Below are positions 32,638 through 43,440 of a DNA stretch of 64,000 nucleotides, one piece after another. The DNA lies in NCBI GenBank assembly GCA_036925085.1, contig JAUPFP010000001.1, forward strand, positions 10,729,754 through 10,793,753, read 5' to 3'. The notes beneath the pieces were generated by a model that saw only the letters and a list, made by a program, of their open reading frames with translations, ran no database searches and was not told the DNA's origin. The translations under genes were made by a program, and so were the position numbers. This DNA is from Brachycybe producta. Lineage: Eukaryota; Arthropoda; Diplopoda; Playtdesmida; Andrognathidae. Every line of letters starts with the position of its first letter. Positions within the stretch are counted from its first letter, which is position 1.

Positions 32638-34737
32638 CTTGCGAACCTTACGGGACGGCTTGCTAACCTTACGGGACGGCTTGCTAACCTTACGGGACGG
32701 CTTGCTAACCTTACGGGACGGCTTGCTAACCTTACGGGACGGCTTGCTAACCTTACGGGACGGCTTGCTAACCTTACGGGACGGCTTGCTAACCTTACGG
32801 GACGGCTTGCTAACCTTACGGGACGGCTTGCGAACCTTACGGGACGGCTTGCGAACCTTACGGGACGGCTTGCGAACCTTACGGGACGGCTTGCGAACCT
32901 TACGGGACGGCTTGCGAACCTTACGGGACGGCTTGCGAACCTTACGGGACGGCTTGCGAACCTTACGGGACGGCTTGCGAACCTTACGGGACGGCTTGCG
33001 AACCTTACGGGACGGCTTGCGAACCTTACGGGACGGCTTGCGAACCTTACGGGACGGCTTGCGAACCTTACGGGACGGCTTGCGAACCTTACGGGACGGC
33101 TTGCGAACCTTACGGGACGGCTTGCGAACCTTACGGGACGGCTTGCGAACCTTACGGGACGGCTTGCGAACCTTACGGAAGGGCTTGCGAACCTTACGGA
33201 AGGGCTTGCGAACCTTACGGAAGGGCTTGCGAACGTTACGGAAGGGCTTGCGAACGTTACGGAAGGGCTTGCGAACCTTACGGAAGGGCTTGCGAACCTT
33301 ACGGAAGGGCTTGCGAACCTTGCGGAAGGGCTTGCGAACGTTGCGGAAGGGCTTGCGAACGTTGCGGAAGGGCTTGCGAACGTTGCGGAAGGGCTTGCGA
33401 ACGTTGCGGAAGGGCTTGCGAACCTTGCGGAAGGGCTTGCGAACGTTGCGGAAGGGCTTGCGAACCTTGCGGAAGGGCTTGCGAACCTTGCGGAAGGGCT
33501 TGCGAACCTTGCGGAAGGGCTTGCGAACCTTGCGGAAGGGCTTGCGAACCTTGCGGAAGGGCTTGCGAACCTTGCGGAAGGGCTTGCGAACCTTGCGTAA
33601 GGGCTTGCGAACCTTGCGTAAGGGCTTGCGAACCTTGCGTAAGGGCTTGCGAACCTTGCGTAAGGGCTTGCGAACCTTGCGTAAGGGCTTGCGAACCTTG
33701 CGTAAGGGCTTGCGAACCTTGCGTAAGGGCTTGCGAACCTTGCGTAAGGGCTTGCGAACCTTGCGTAAGGGCTTGCGAACCTTGCGTAAGGGCTTGCGAA
33801 CCTTGCGTAAGGGCTTGCGAACCTTGCGTAAGGGCTTGCGAACCTTGCGTAAGGGCTTGCGAACCTTGCGTAAGGGCTTGCGAACCTTGCGTAAGGGCTT
33901 GCGAACCTTGCGTAAGGGCTTGCGAACCTTGCGTAAGGGCTTGCGAACCTTGCGTAAGGGCTTGCGAACCTTGCGTAAGGGCTTGCGAACCTTGCGTAAG
34001 GGCTTGCGAACCTTGCGTAAGGGCTTGCGAACCTTGCGTAAGGGCTTGCGAACCTTGCGTAAGGGCTTGCGAACCTTGCGTAAGGGCTTGCGAACCTTGC
34101 GTAAGGGCTTGCGAACCTTGCGTAAGGGCTTGCGAACCTTGCGTAAGGGCTTGCGAACCTTGCGTAAGGGCTTGCGAACCTTGCGTAATGGCTTGCGAAC
34201 CTTGCGTAATGGCTTGCGAACCTTGCGTAATGGCTTGCGAACCTTGCGTAATGGCTTGCGAACCTTGCGTAATGGCTTGCGAACCTTGCGTAATGGCTTG
34301 CGAACCTTGCGTAATGGCTTGCGAACCTTGCGTAATGGCTTGCGAACCTTGCGTAATGGCTTGCGAACCTTGCGTAATGGCTTGCGAACCTTGCGTAATG
34401 GCTTGCGAACCTTGCGTAATGGCTTGCGAACCTTGCGTAATGGCATGCGAACCTTGCGTAATGGCATGCGAACCTTACGGATAGGCATGCGAACCTTACG
34501 GATAGGCATGCGAACCTTACGGATAGGCATGCGAACCTTACGGATAGGCATGCGAACCTTACGGATAGGCATGCGAACCTTACGGAAAGGCATGCGAACC
34601 TTACGGAAAGGCATGCGAACCTTACGGAAAGGCATGCGAACCTTACGGAAAGGCATGTGAACCTTACGGAAAGGCATGCAAACCTTACGGAAAGGCATGC
34701 AAACCTTACGGAAAGGCATGCAAACCTTATTGAATGG
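32638..34737 (+). repeat. 21-bp minisatellite, 100 units
   Basis: The array is 2100 bp long and stays in phase from first to last unit, which is exactly 100 units of 21 bp. The unit begins cttgcgaaccttacg and ends in a variable gggacgg, gaagggc or similar block. Variants are grouped: a run with cttgctaac, then cttgcgaac with gggacgg, then cggaaggg, then a long homogeneous run with gcgtaaggg, then gcgtaatgg, then catgcgaac with ggatagg and ggaaagg. Because 21 is a multiple of three and few unit variants contain stops, long frames are open on both strands; I do not regard these as genes. Confidence 0.95.
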
Positions 34738-34935
34738 CTTGCAAACTCTCCGGAAAACCTTACAACTTTTACGAAAAAGCCTTGTAACCCTTACAGAAAA
34801 AACTTGTAGATGCTTGCAAACCTTATAAAAATAACTTTAAATTCCTTACAATTCTCACAGAAAGGCTTGCATATGATTGCAACTCTTACAAAATAGCTTA
34901 TATATGCTAACAACCTTACAAGGTTTAGAAATATT
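34738..34935 (+). repeat. Degenerate tandem repeats right of the array
   Basis: Decayed units (cttgcaaac, ccttaca, gaaaggcttgca) continue the array with irregular spacing, then fade out. Confidence 0.55.
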
Positions 34936-35552
34936 TCATAAATTTTTTCAGCCCTTTTGCCATTGTATGACACTAAAAATATATATAGGTAATAATGCAC
35001 ATGACATCATAGCCATAGACTAGTATGGACATGACGTCATAAATTATTTTATAAATATATGTGTAGATAACAACGGATGTGAAGTCATATACATAGATAA
35101 TTATGGACATGACGTCACAATTATAGCTTAACCAATAGATATAGCATATACCTACTGTATACATACTGTATTCCTATGTAATTTAACATGGCAAAAGGGG
35201 TCACTTTATAATTATACAAAAAATAGAAATAATGGTGAAAAATATTTGAAAAAGCTTCAATACCATCCTCTATGTATTGTTAATAATACAAAATTTTCCT
35301 AATTAAGAAATATGTAACAAAACTTAACTCACTCTTATATTTTATTAAACCATGTATTTGTATTTAGAAAATCTTTTCAAAATATTTTTTTCCAAAAATG
35401 TTAGAAAAAAGAAAATGTATGGCGCCATCTATTGGGGTTTGATAGAAACAAATTCTGAATTTTTTTTTTGCAGGACTCTTATGGCATTTGCAACAGTGCC
35501 ATCTATTGGACTGTTTCGAAAACTAAACTATTTTACTTTCATACCCTCTTAA
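34936..35552. other. Right part of the 4-kb insert
   Basis: There are about three diverged copies of a 55-60 bp unit containing ggacatgacgtca (34990-35120). Two later copies of gccatctattgg (near 35424 and 35502) belong to the right end of the insert. No coding signal. Confidence 0.4.
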
Positions 35553-36503
35553 CAGAGGCTCAGGCTGGGTAATTGATTTTATTGAAGACTTAGATATCAA
35601 AATTGGGCATTATCAGCCATATAAAGGAGGTTATATAAGAAAACTTCCTGCTTTGTTAAAAAATAAGAAATCTATTTTAAATATTGCCTCCAAAAATAAG
35701 AAATGTTTCTTATTATATTAGCTCATTTATATTAAGTGGCAGGTCCAAATAATCCAAATAGAATCAGCCACTATAAAAAACTAGAAAAGACTCTTGCTTC
35801 ATCAATGCTTGCTTATCCTGTCAACCTAGATCAAATTTTTAAGTTTGAAATTGCAAACAATCTTAAAATTAATATATTTGGGTATGATAAATATGTTGTG
35901 CCACTTCAAATAAGTGACAGCAAATCAAATCGTGAAATTAATCTTTTTTACAATGATCATGACTTTCTCATTCGCAACATTGCAAGATTATTGGGAAGAA
36001 ATGGGTTGAATAAAATTTTTTTTTGCTATCGCTGCTGCCAAGGGTTCAAAGTAGAAAATGCTCTAGAAAAACACCGGCTTATGTGCGAAATGCATAAGGC
36101 AGCTAGAATCACCCTTGCCTAAAAAGATGATTGTATCTTAAAATTTAACGAATTTCATAAGGCTTTACGCTGTCCTTACATAGCTTATTTTGATTTTGAA
36201 AGCATTATACAAAAACTAAATGGTCCCAGTCCAAATCCAGACTCATTGTAAACAAAAAAACATTCACAAAGACGAAGCTTGCTCCTATTCATTCGTTATA
36301 GTTGACTATTATGGCAAGGTAGTCAATCATGAATGTAAAAGGTCCAAAGATCCCGCTTATGATCTTGTTACTGCTTTAAGAGAAAAAGGAAGCGATTTGC
36401 TTAAATCAACCCCTATAGAGCCCATAAGAATGTCAGCTGACGATGAGGTAAATTTCGAGAAAGCCACTCACTGTTATGCATGTAATACTGAGTTCAGCAA
36501 TGT
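35553..36503 (+). pseudogene. Polinton DNA polymerase B fossil, piece 2
   Basis: The polymerase reading resumes with GSGWVIDFIEDLDIKIGHYQ, followed by a kinked region with ISHYKKLEKT, NIFGYDKYVVPLQIS, a C..C...H....C finger, and the exonuclease-start motif YIAYFDFES (near 36175-36200). These blocks in this order are characteristic of Polinton polymerases. The last 120 bp (36376-36497) is repeated at 38839-38955 on the other side of the piggyBac fossil. Broken in several places. Confidence 0.72.
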
Positions 36504-36954
36504 ATCTCTTAAGATACTATATAGCTAACAAATGGATGCGGTGGCGCCATCAATTGGTGCATATAAGCATGACAAATTTTTTTTCATATATTGTTCCAAA
36601 AAACATGGCGGATCAAGAAATTCTGCTTAGGTTAGGTATATGCAAAAGTTGATTGATAAATTGTTATGTACATTATGTATATGGGGCATACATTTGTATG
36701 TATCCTAAAAAATACATTGCCATAAAGACATGTGATTTTTTTACATATATCTAACAAGTTGGTCTACTTATAATTATACTTATGTAGGGAAACAATGAGT
36801 TTAAAAAACAGTCTTAGCCAATTTAGCAACAGAAATAGTGGTTATATATTGCAGATGAGTAATAAATTTCATTTTTATTTTAGGCATTAGAGCCACTTGT
36901 GTTTTATAAAAGCCAAATAAAAAGAGGTTTTAGTTTTCAAACTGTTTTGCTACC
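36504..36954. other. Non-coding stretch before the piggyBac gene
   Basis: No coding signal is seen. It includes ggtggcgccatcaattgg near 36540, similar to the end sequence of the 4-kb insert. The left end of piggyBac-1 should lie here, but I could not find a TTAA-CCCT border. Confidence 0.35.
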
Positions 36955-38631
36955 AACAACTCTGATGTCGACAGTTCATCGGATGAAGATGAACTTTCAC
37001 CTGGGGATACTGATTTCATCCCAAATGAATCAGATGATGAAGTAAACCTTCCCGAAGATGAGGATGCCTCTTTTGACTCCGAAGATGACGTACCATTAGC
37101 TCAGACGGCAAAAATTGGATGAGAAGAAACACTAGCCAAGAAGAGACAGCCTAATGAAAAACTAGTATTCAAATGGTTCAAAAGTACATTTCGAGGCTCA
37201 CCACTGTATTAGAGGACAACAACTTCACTGTCCCAGATGCAGTTGATTCACCGTATAAATACTTATCCAAACATTTCAATGAAGATTTGTTTGAAGTCAT
37301 TGCAAATTGAAACCAAAATATACTCCACCCAGCAGTGTACGGTTTCAATGAACACAAACGGCCAAGAGATAAAAGCATTTGTAAGGATTCAGCTGATCAT
37401 GGGTGTCATTAGACTCATTACAATGCCGGCTCTGACTGACTATTGAGCAAACAACACACACTATGAAAATTGCATCAATCATGCCACTGAAACGCTACCA
37501 AAAGCTATGTAGTTACTTAAACTTTAGTAACAACGACAACCACATGGATGACAGGATTGCCAAAATTCGACCACTCTACAAACAAATAAAGAAAAACTGC
37601 CAGTAAATTGAAAACGAAAGGCAATGCTCCATAGACGAGATGATCATACATTACAAAGGTGGAAAAGCTGGTAATTTGTGTCAGTACATCCCGAAAAAAC
37701 CCAAGAAGTAGGGCTTCTAATTATTTGTAAGGTCTGGTGTTTCAGAGATTGTATATGACTTTATAATGTACACTGGCCAAACAACTTTCAATGGGTCAAC
37801 ATCTTCATCAGCTAAGGAGGCTCTTGGTCTGGGAGGAAAAACTGTTGTTCATCTTTACAAAAGCATGAAAGAAAAAAGAAATGCGATTGTTTTTTTTTGA
37901 CAACTATTTTTGTAGCCCAGATCTTATTTGTCTACTGAAAAATCACTATGGAATTTTGAGTTTGAGAACATTATGTCAAAACAAAACTAGGAATTGTCCA
38001 CTAACTAGACAAACGTTGATAATCGGGCAGGAATAGCCATTGTAAAATGGCTAGACAACAAGTCTGTTATTTTGGCTAGTTCTTTTGTAGCAGATACACC
38101 TGTTTCAACTGCCAAATGCTACAAAAATTGTAAGCTATTGTTAAGGTTTACAACACTCATATGGGTGGAGTAGACCTCTCCGACATGCTTGTCTCCCTTT
38201 ACCGAACAACCATGAAATCCAAGCGATGGTATTTGGGAATTTTTTGCCAACTACTGGATATTTCTGTCAACAATGCTTGGCTTTTATACAGACTAGATAT
38301 GACTTTACTGGACAATGTGAAGTTTGATCCATTGAAAGACTTTCTTCTAAGTATTGTAAATTCTCTATTGCAAACGGGAGAAAAATGAGGTCGACCATCT
38401 TCAATGGAAGCACCACCACCTACGACACGCATAAAAAAGCCACATGTTATTCGTCCTTCAGTAGAAAGCCCATTTAATTGCGTGGACCACTTCCCGGTCT
38501 TAGTGAAGAAAGGACACTGCAGGAATTGTTCAACTGGCCCGACAACGGTTGAGTGCCATAAATGCAAGCTGAGGATGTGCCTGACTGAAGTACGAAACTG
38601 CTTCATGGACTTCCATAAAAATAAATTTTAA
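36955..38631 (+). pseudogene. piggyBac-1 transposase
   Basis: This is a broken piggyBac transposase. An acidic N-terminus (SSSDEDELSPGDTDFIPNES, near 36975-37030) is followed by a GQEIKAFVRIQLIMGVIRL block (near 37360), IDEMIIHYKGGKAG (near 37637), YDFIMYTGQT (near 37755), LGLGGKTVVHL and the well-kept MGGVDLSDMLVSLYRTTMKS (38161-38220), where piggyBac proteins have their third catalytic Asp. The C-terminal Cys-rich finger (CRNC...CHKCKLRMC...NCFMDFH) is at about 38517-38625. Many stops and frame changes make it inactive. The right end of the transposon is ...ttcaaggg at 38838, followed by TTAA. Confidence 0.85.
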
Positions 38632-38830
38632 TTGATATGACAGCATACATGAATCTGCTTACTCTAAACAATGTATCCAATGTAGCAATGTATCCAAAAG
38701 GATATATAATGCATATTAATTACCTACATGAATAAAACATTGTTTTTCAATTTCTTTTGATTTTTATACTGTATGCATATAAAAACAATGTTCAAAATAT
38801 TTTTTTCATACTTTTTTCTTCTTGTGCCTG

Positions 38831-38842
38831 TTCAAGGGTTAA
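38831..38842 (+). repeat. piggyBac-1 right end and TTAA
   Basis: The sequence ttcaaggg (38831-38838) is followed by TTAA (38839-38842) and then Polinton sequence, as expected for a piggyBac junction. The corresponding left junction is missing. Confidence 0.55.
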
Positions 38843-39528
38843 GAGAAAAAGCGAGTTGCTTAAATGAACCCCTATAGAGCCCATAAGAATGTCAGCTGAA
38901 AATGAGGTAAATTTCGAGAAAGCAAATCACTGTTATGCATGTAATACTGAGTTCAATGAGTTAATCACAGGTAAAGTGAGAGATCATGACCATCACCTCC
39001 CTGGAAACAATTATAGAGGTGCAGCATGCTTTAGTTGCAACTCCACTCTCCGTGATCGTTCTTACTTGCCATGCTTTCCTCACAGTTTACGCCCATATGA
39101 TGAGCAATTTATTATCAAAGTTCTTGGTAGGATTAAAATAGAGAAACCAATTAATATCATACCATTGAACATTGAACGTTATACAAGCTTCATCGTTGAT
39201 GACCTCGTTTTCTTGGATAGTTTTCAGTTTCTCTCTGCCCCTTTGGCATTCCTCACCTAAAACCTTCCTAAAGAAAGATTTAAATGTGTGTCATGGTTTT
39301 TTGAAGATCAATCAAAAATTGATCTAATGACACAAAAATGATTTTTTTCTTTATGAATATTTGGATGATGAGGCAAAATTTGATTAAAGTGGAATTCCCG
39401 ACAAAGCACGTTTTAATAATACACTCAATGATGAAGTTATCGCAGACAAAGATTATGAGCATATGAAAAAGGTGTGGCACACATTTGGATGTAAGACCTT
39501 GGGAGACTACCATGATATTTATTTAACC
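38839..39528 (+). pseudogene. Polinton DNA polymerase B fossil, piece 3
   Basis: This starts with a second copy of the 120-bp segment ending piece 2, then reads HCYACNTEFNELITGKVRDHDH, a finger and Zn/HNH-like block of Polinton polymerases, then YDEQFIIKVLG, FLDSFQFLSAPLAFL and YEHMKKVWHTFGCKTLGDYH (about 39450-39515). It ends at the TTAA where piggyBac-2 inserted. The catalytic polymerase motifs further downstream are not present in the window. Broken and old. Confidence 0.75.
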
Positions 39529-39838
39529 CTAGAACTACCACTGCGGTCCATATAGACCCCACATTTACTTTGACTTTGAAAAAATTACTTTTAATGAACT
39601 CTAAATAAGTTCAAATTCTATAACTTTGTCACAAATATGTTCTTCAACAACATATTTCCTTATTGAAAATTTGTAATCAAAATTGTGAATTTTATAATAA
39701 GTTAGCCCATTTACTACCACTGGGTTCTAAATGAACCCCAATGCTTTTTCTATAGTATATTAGTTTTTCTTCACAATTTTCTCGATGATGCAATGTTTTA
39801 TGAAGATTGCATCATTGTGTAATCGTGATGTTTCCAGA
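39525..39838 (+). mobile_element. piggyBac-2, left end
   Basis: TTAA (39525-39528) followed by CCCTAGAACTACCACTG is a typical piggyBac junction and terminus. The segment continues to the hAT-2 insertion at 39839. The same sequence family (repeated attgcatcacattgggtaatc) resumes after hAT-2 and leads, past E3, to the transposase at 47906. Confidence 0.7.
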
Positions 39839-39899
39839 TAGGGTTACCAGTCACTGATTTATCAGATAGGGCAGACTATTTACGGTTTGGTGACTAAAT

Positions 39900-40020
39900 T
39901 AACAGTTTAGCGGCTAACATCAGTTTAGTGGCTAACAACAGTTTAGTGGGTAACAACAGTTTAGTGGGTAACAACAGTTTAGTGGGTAACTTAACAGCTT
40001 AGCGGCTAATATTCTCTTTC
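39900..40020 (+). repeat. 18-bp tandem repeat in hAT-2
   Basis: About six copies of acagtttagtgggtaaca, alternating with forms carrying gcggcta, lie just inside the left end of hAT-2. They are probably subterminal transposase-binding repeats, by analogy with other hAT elements. Confidence 0.55.
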
Positions 40021-40100
40021 TGATAGCTAAATAGCCTAAACACGCCCTAACTTAATAAAATTCATTTTGAGCAAATTTATGAACTGGGGAAAAATATCCC

Positions 40101-41394
40101 ATGTTTAAAAAAACAAAACTGGACTATGAAGCATTTTGTGAAGTATGTGAGAAAATAGTTTCCGTAGCCAATAAAGGAAAGGCTGATTTAGATCAACATT
40201 TGGAGTCACTGAAACATATAAACTGCGTAAGAATGACTAGTGGTTGTAAAAAAATAAATTCACTTTTTGATGTTCAAAACACACCCTTGGTGAAACAAAT
40301 ATTGGCTGCTGAAGCAACATTAGCCTTTCATACTGCAAAACACCACCAAAGCTATAAATCATGTGATTGTTCCACTAAAATGTACCATCACACATTCAGT
40401 GACTCCGAAGTTGCTTCAAAAATGTCTTTTGTGCAAGAACAAAACATTTTAATTGTGTTCAGCATGCATTAGATGGTCTACCGATTGATGTTGAATCTGT
40501 CATTTTGAAAATATATAATCATTTTTCAATATACACAATTCACACAAAGGCTTTAAAAGACTTTTGTAACTTCGTTGATATGCAATATAGAAAGCTACTA
40601 TCCCACTCAAAAACCAGATGGTTATTATTTCCAGCAGTGAACAGGATTCTACAAATATATCCAGCACTTAAGTTCTTTTTTGTCATAAAACCAGCCACCA
40701 GTGATAATAAAATTTTTTTTTGAAAATCCGCTTAATGAGAGTTATTTGTGGTTTGTTCACTCTCTTATGAATGTTTTCCATTCAAACATTGAGAGCATTG
40801 AAAATGAAAAAAAACACTAATGGAAATTAGTGACACATTGGATTGTGTGAAAACTACATTAATACAGAGAAAAGAACAAGAATTTCTTCCACTTAAAGTT
40901 AAGGAAATCATGCACAACAAATGATGACGAACCAAGACACGGTGTTTTAAAAAAAGAATTAGTACATGTATACAAATGAGCTGTAGAGTACTTAAAAATG
41001 TGGACATCTTCTTTGGACGAATTTAAAGTGTTCAAGTGGATGAAATTAAGAAGCAACCCAACTTGGGAAGAAATTGAAAAAACCATACAGTATTTAAGAC
41101 AGAAGGATGTGCTTATAGACGATTCATTATTGTTTGACCATAGCATAAATTTAAATCGCTTTTAGACAACATGAAGGGAAATGAGGGGTTCCAACAGAAG
41201 CATTGTGCTGACAAATGAGTGCATTATTTTGCAGATAGAAATAACATGGATAATAATGTGCAGCTTTTGTTTTGCGATACCGGCACAAAATGCTAATGTA
41301 GAACAAATTTTTAGTATGATGAAAGCCCAATGGACTGATAAAAGAAATAGACTTTTGGTAGATTCTGTCAAGTTTGTTAATGGTGCAAATTAAT
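40101..41394 (+). pseudogene. hAT-2 transposase
   Basis: This is a broken hAT transposase. The N-terminal part (40101-40468) is open: a BED/TTF-like finger start (FCEVCEKIVSVANKG...HLESLKH) and a CDCSTKMYHHTFSDSEVA stretch. SHSKTRWLLFPAVNRILQIYPALK lies at about 40600-40670, a usual position before the C-terminal region. The dimerisation motif FAIPAQNANVEQIFSMMKAQ (about 41270-41330) closes the protein. There are multiple stops and frame changes. Confidence 0.75.
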
Positions 41395-41812
41395 TTTAAA
41401 CATATTATTGATTGTGTACAATTTTACAAATATTGTATAGAAAACAAAGATCTGTTATCCCAAGTGCGCAGCAATGAAAAATATTCATTAAAATAAAAAT
41501 AACGTGTTTGTTTAACGTGAATTTCCAATTACTACTTTCTTAATCATTTTTGCTTTGTTTCGTTCATTAATAATATAAATTTAGTTGTTTTTTTACAGGA
41601 AAATCGCCCCTCTCAGACTTCCCTATCACCTGAAATATGCACAAGTAGGGACCAAGTGAAGCTTGTGCCCACTATTATCATGTCACTGATGTGTTCAACA
41701 GATGGCGCTATAGGCCACAGCCTATTTCTGTATATAGTCTATATACAAAAATAGGCTGTGGCCTGCATGCACTCTTTTTAGGTTTAGCAGATCTGGTAAC
41801 CCTATTTCCAGA

Positions 41813-41997
41813 TGAATGCATCACATTTGGTAATCTTGATGTTTTATGACGATTGCATCACATTGGGTAATCTTGATGTTGTATGACGATTGCATCACAT
41901 TGGGTAATCTTCATGTTGTATGACGATTGCATCACATTGGGTAATCTTGATGTTGTATGACAATTGCATCATGTTGTGCAATCTTTCATTTTACATG
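41813..41997 (+). repeat. piggyBac-2 continued: 37-bp tandem repeats
   Basis: Four to five copies of a 37-bp unit (gatgttgtatgacgattgca, then tcacattgggtaatctt) lie here. A decayed copy precedes hAT-2 at about 39787-39830, so both parts belong to the same host element. The stretch ends in CATG, the target duplication of E3. Confidence 0.7.
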
Positions 41998-43268
41998 TGT
42001 GATGACCTTGTCATTTTCTTCTGGTAACAGTGCCTGTGATGTCACACTCTGACGTCAATGCCTCTGTTCTCTCATCTCTTTAGCCTCTCGTTAGTTCTTG
42101 GAAATAGAAATTAATGTTTGTACGTGACGTTGCTATGGTAACAAAAGCCATATATAGTCTGCTTGAGGGTTAAATGGGTTTTATAGAAGTATGTTCTTTT
42201 GAGGCCGTTCTTTTTACCGCCAATTAAAACTGAACACTTCGAACTTTAATTATTTACCTTTCCAATGAAAGTTCTCTTTTCGTTTCTAACTATTTTGTGT
42301 TTTCGTGTTGTTGAGCATAGCAATTAAGTATTTTTAATGTCTTTTCTGTGGTTACCATAGAGTAACATTGGGACCCAGATTGCATTATTCATTTACATAT
42401 TATGTAATGATTGGCCAACTGATATCACATGACCAGTGCTTACATGTGTATATAAGTTGGGCTGTCATAATATTTGGAGTTCTGTTCTGATCTCCGATAC
42501 AGTTTCAGCCAGAGACTATGCCCGGTTGAGAACCTGATCTCCGTCTCCGAATTCAGCCGGAGGTAGACTGCCCGGTTGATTTATGCTCTGCACACTGTCA
42601 TAGGTGACCAGAAGCTATGAGCCTGGTTACACCTGGGTCATGATCCCTGAGGGTCGTCAGAGGAAGGCAACTGTCAGGAAGATGCAGAGGAGCCACAGAT
42701 ATGGGATCAAGAAACCAACAGAGGATGCAACAGACGGAGCAGACAGGACGGAAACTCCTACAACGAAACCATTAACGTTACGATTCACGTACGAAGAAAT
42801 CCGAAGAGCACTTGACCAAGAAAGGATTGATATAATAGTATTGTAATACTCAGATCGATCTTATAATAATCGTTTGGCTGTATTGTGGAAACTCCACCTG
42901 AGGTCTGTAAATAAAGATAACAGAAACACGTGGGTTTGCCATTCTTTCGATATGCCATATATGTAGGACAATGCCATTGGTTGATTGAGTAGGTAATTTG
43001 AAAAGGCTGCGCTAAAAGGAATAGTTTACAGCCGGTTCTCCGTCCCCTAGAGAAACTAGAGGACTACCTTGTAGTGTAGGGGTAGTTTTGGTAAGGGGCC
43101 CACCTGAGGTTATACAAGTACGAATCATCTGCAATGTTGTCTGCTTTTTTCTAGCAGACGACACGTCAGCCGATATTGGAAGTAAAAGCTGTCTGCAAAA
43201 CCGACTGCTTTCCCATAGCAGACGACACTTTGGACAACGTTACATGGTAACAAGGGTGGAAGTCTTAC
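41998..43268 (+). repeat. Left LTR of E3
   Basis: This LTR is 1271 bp. TATA-like gtatataag lies near 42448 and aataaa at 42909-42914. The middle (42306-43223) is not found in the right LTR. Confidence 0.75.
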
Positions 43269-43292
43269 ACTTGGTGGAGGTGCATTGGTAAG
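43269..43292 (+). promoter_or_regulatory. Probable primer-binding site of E3
   Basis: The sequence cttggtggaggtgcattgg shares TTGGTGGAGG with E1 and E2. The part ggtgcattgg would also complement the end of a glycine tRNA, but the match lacks the expected first T, so assignment is tentative. Confidence 0.4.
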
Positions 43293-43440
43293 CAAATTAC
43301 CTGGAATTGAAGAGTTTGTTTGATTGGTTTTCGCGTACATTTTTACTGCGAAATTTAAAAATTCGGCTAAAGGTTAAAAGTCCGCGAAATTTTAATTTGG
43401 AATCGGTTTTAAAAAATACATAGATACACGACTTCAACGT

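Larger units (their letters stand above)
31561..35552. mobile_element. 4-kb non-coding insert carrying a minisatellite
   Basis: This segment lies between two adjacent parts of the Polinton polymerase, so it is an insertion. Near its ends are related inverted sequences: tagatggcgttgtagtaaat at about 31598, and the reverse complement of a similar stretch near 35480-35510 (...gccatcta). A short AGA at both borders may be a target duplication. Inside are a foldback, degenerate repeats, a 100-unit 21-bp array and more degenerate repeats. There is no transposase; the class is unknown. Confidence 0.55.
39839..41804 (+). mobile_element. hAT-2 transposon with 8-bp target duplication
   Basis: The element starts tagggttaccag and ends with its reverse complement ctggtaaccct(a), and is flanked by TTTCCAGA on both sides (39831-39838 and 41805-41812). 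An exact 8-bp duplication is the hAT signature. Length is 1966 bp. It lies inside piggyBac-2. Confidence 0.88.

Noticed and set aside
32581-34719. Long open frames on both strands (for example 712 residues of KPLRKVR-like heptads)
   Set aside because: They come from a 21-bp tandem repeat with few stop-containing variants. Several overlapping frames on both strands are open at once, which is not how a gene behaves.
32638-34737. CRISPR-like array
   Set aside because: Units are directly adjacent with no unique spacers, and the sequence is eukaryotic.
34990-35120. Cluster of TGACGTCA-like sites as a cAMP-response enhancer
   Set aside because: They are parts of a diverged 55-60 bp tandem repeat in a mobile insert, with no gene nearby to regulate.
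30609-39528. A complete Polinton with capsid, ATPase, protease and integrase
   Set aside because: Only N-terminal parts of the polymerase are present; no other Polinton gene or long terminal repeat was seen.
42160-42174. gaggg-TTAA as a piggyBac end
   Set aside because: The same string is present at the same place in both LTRs of E3, so it is LTR sequence.
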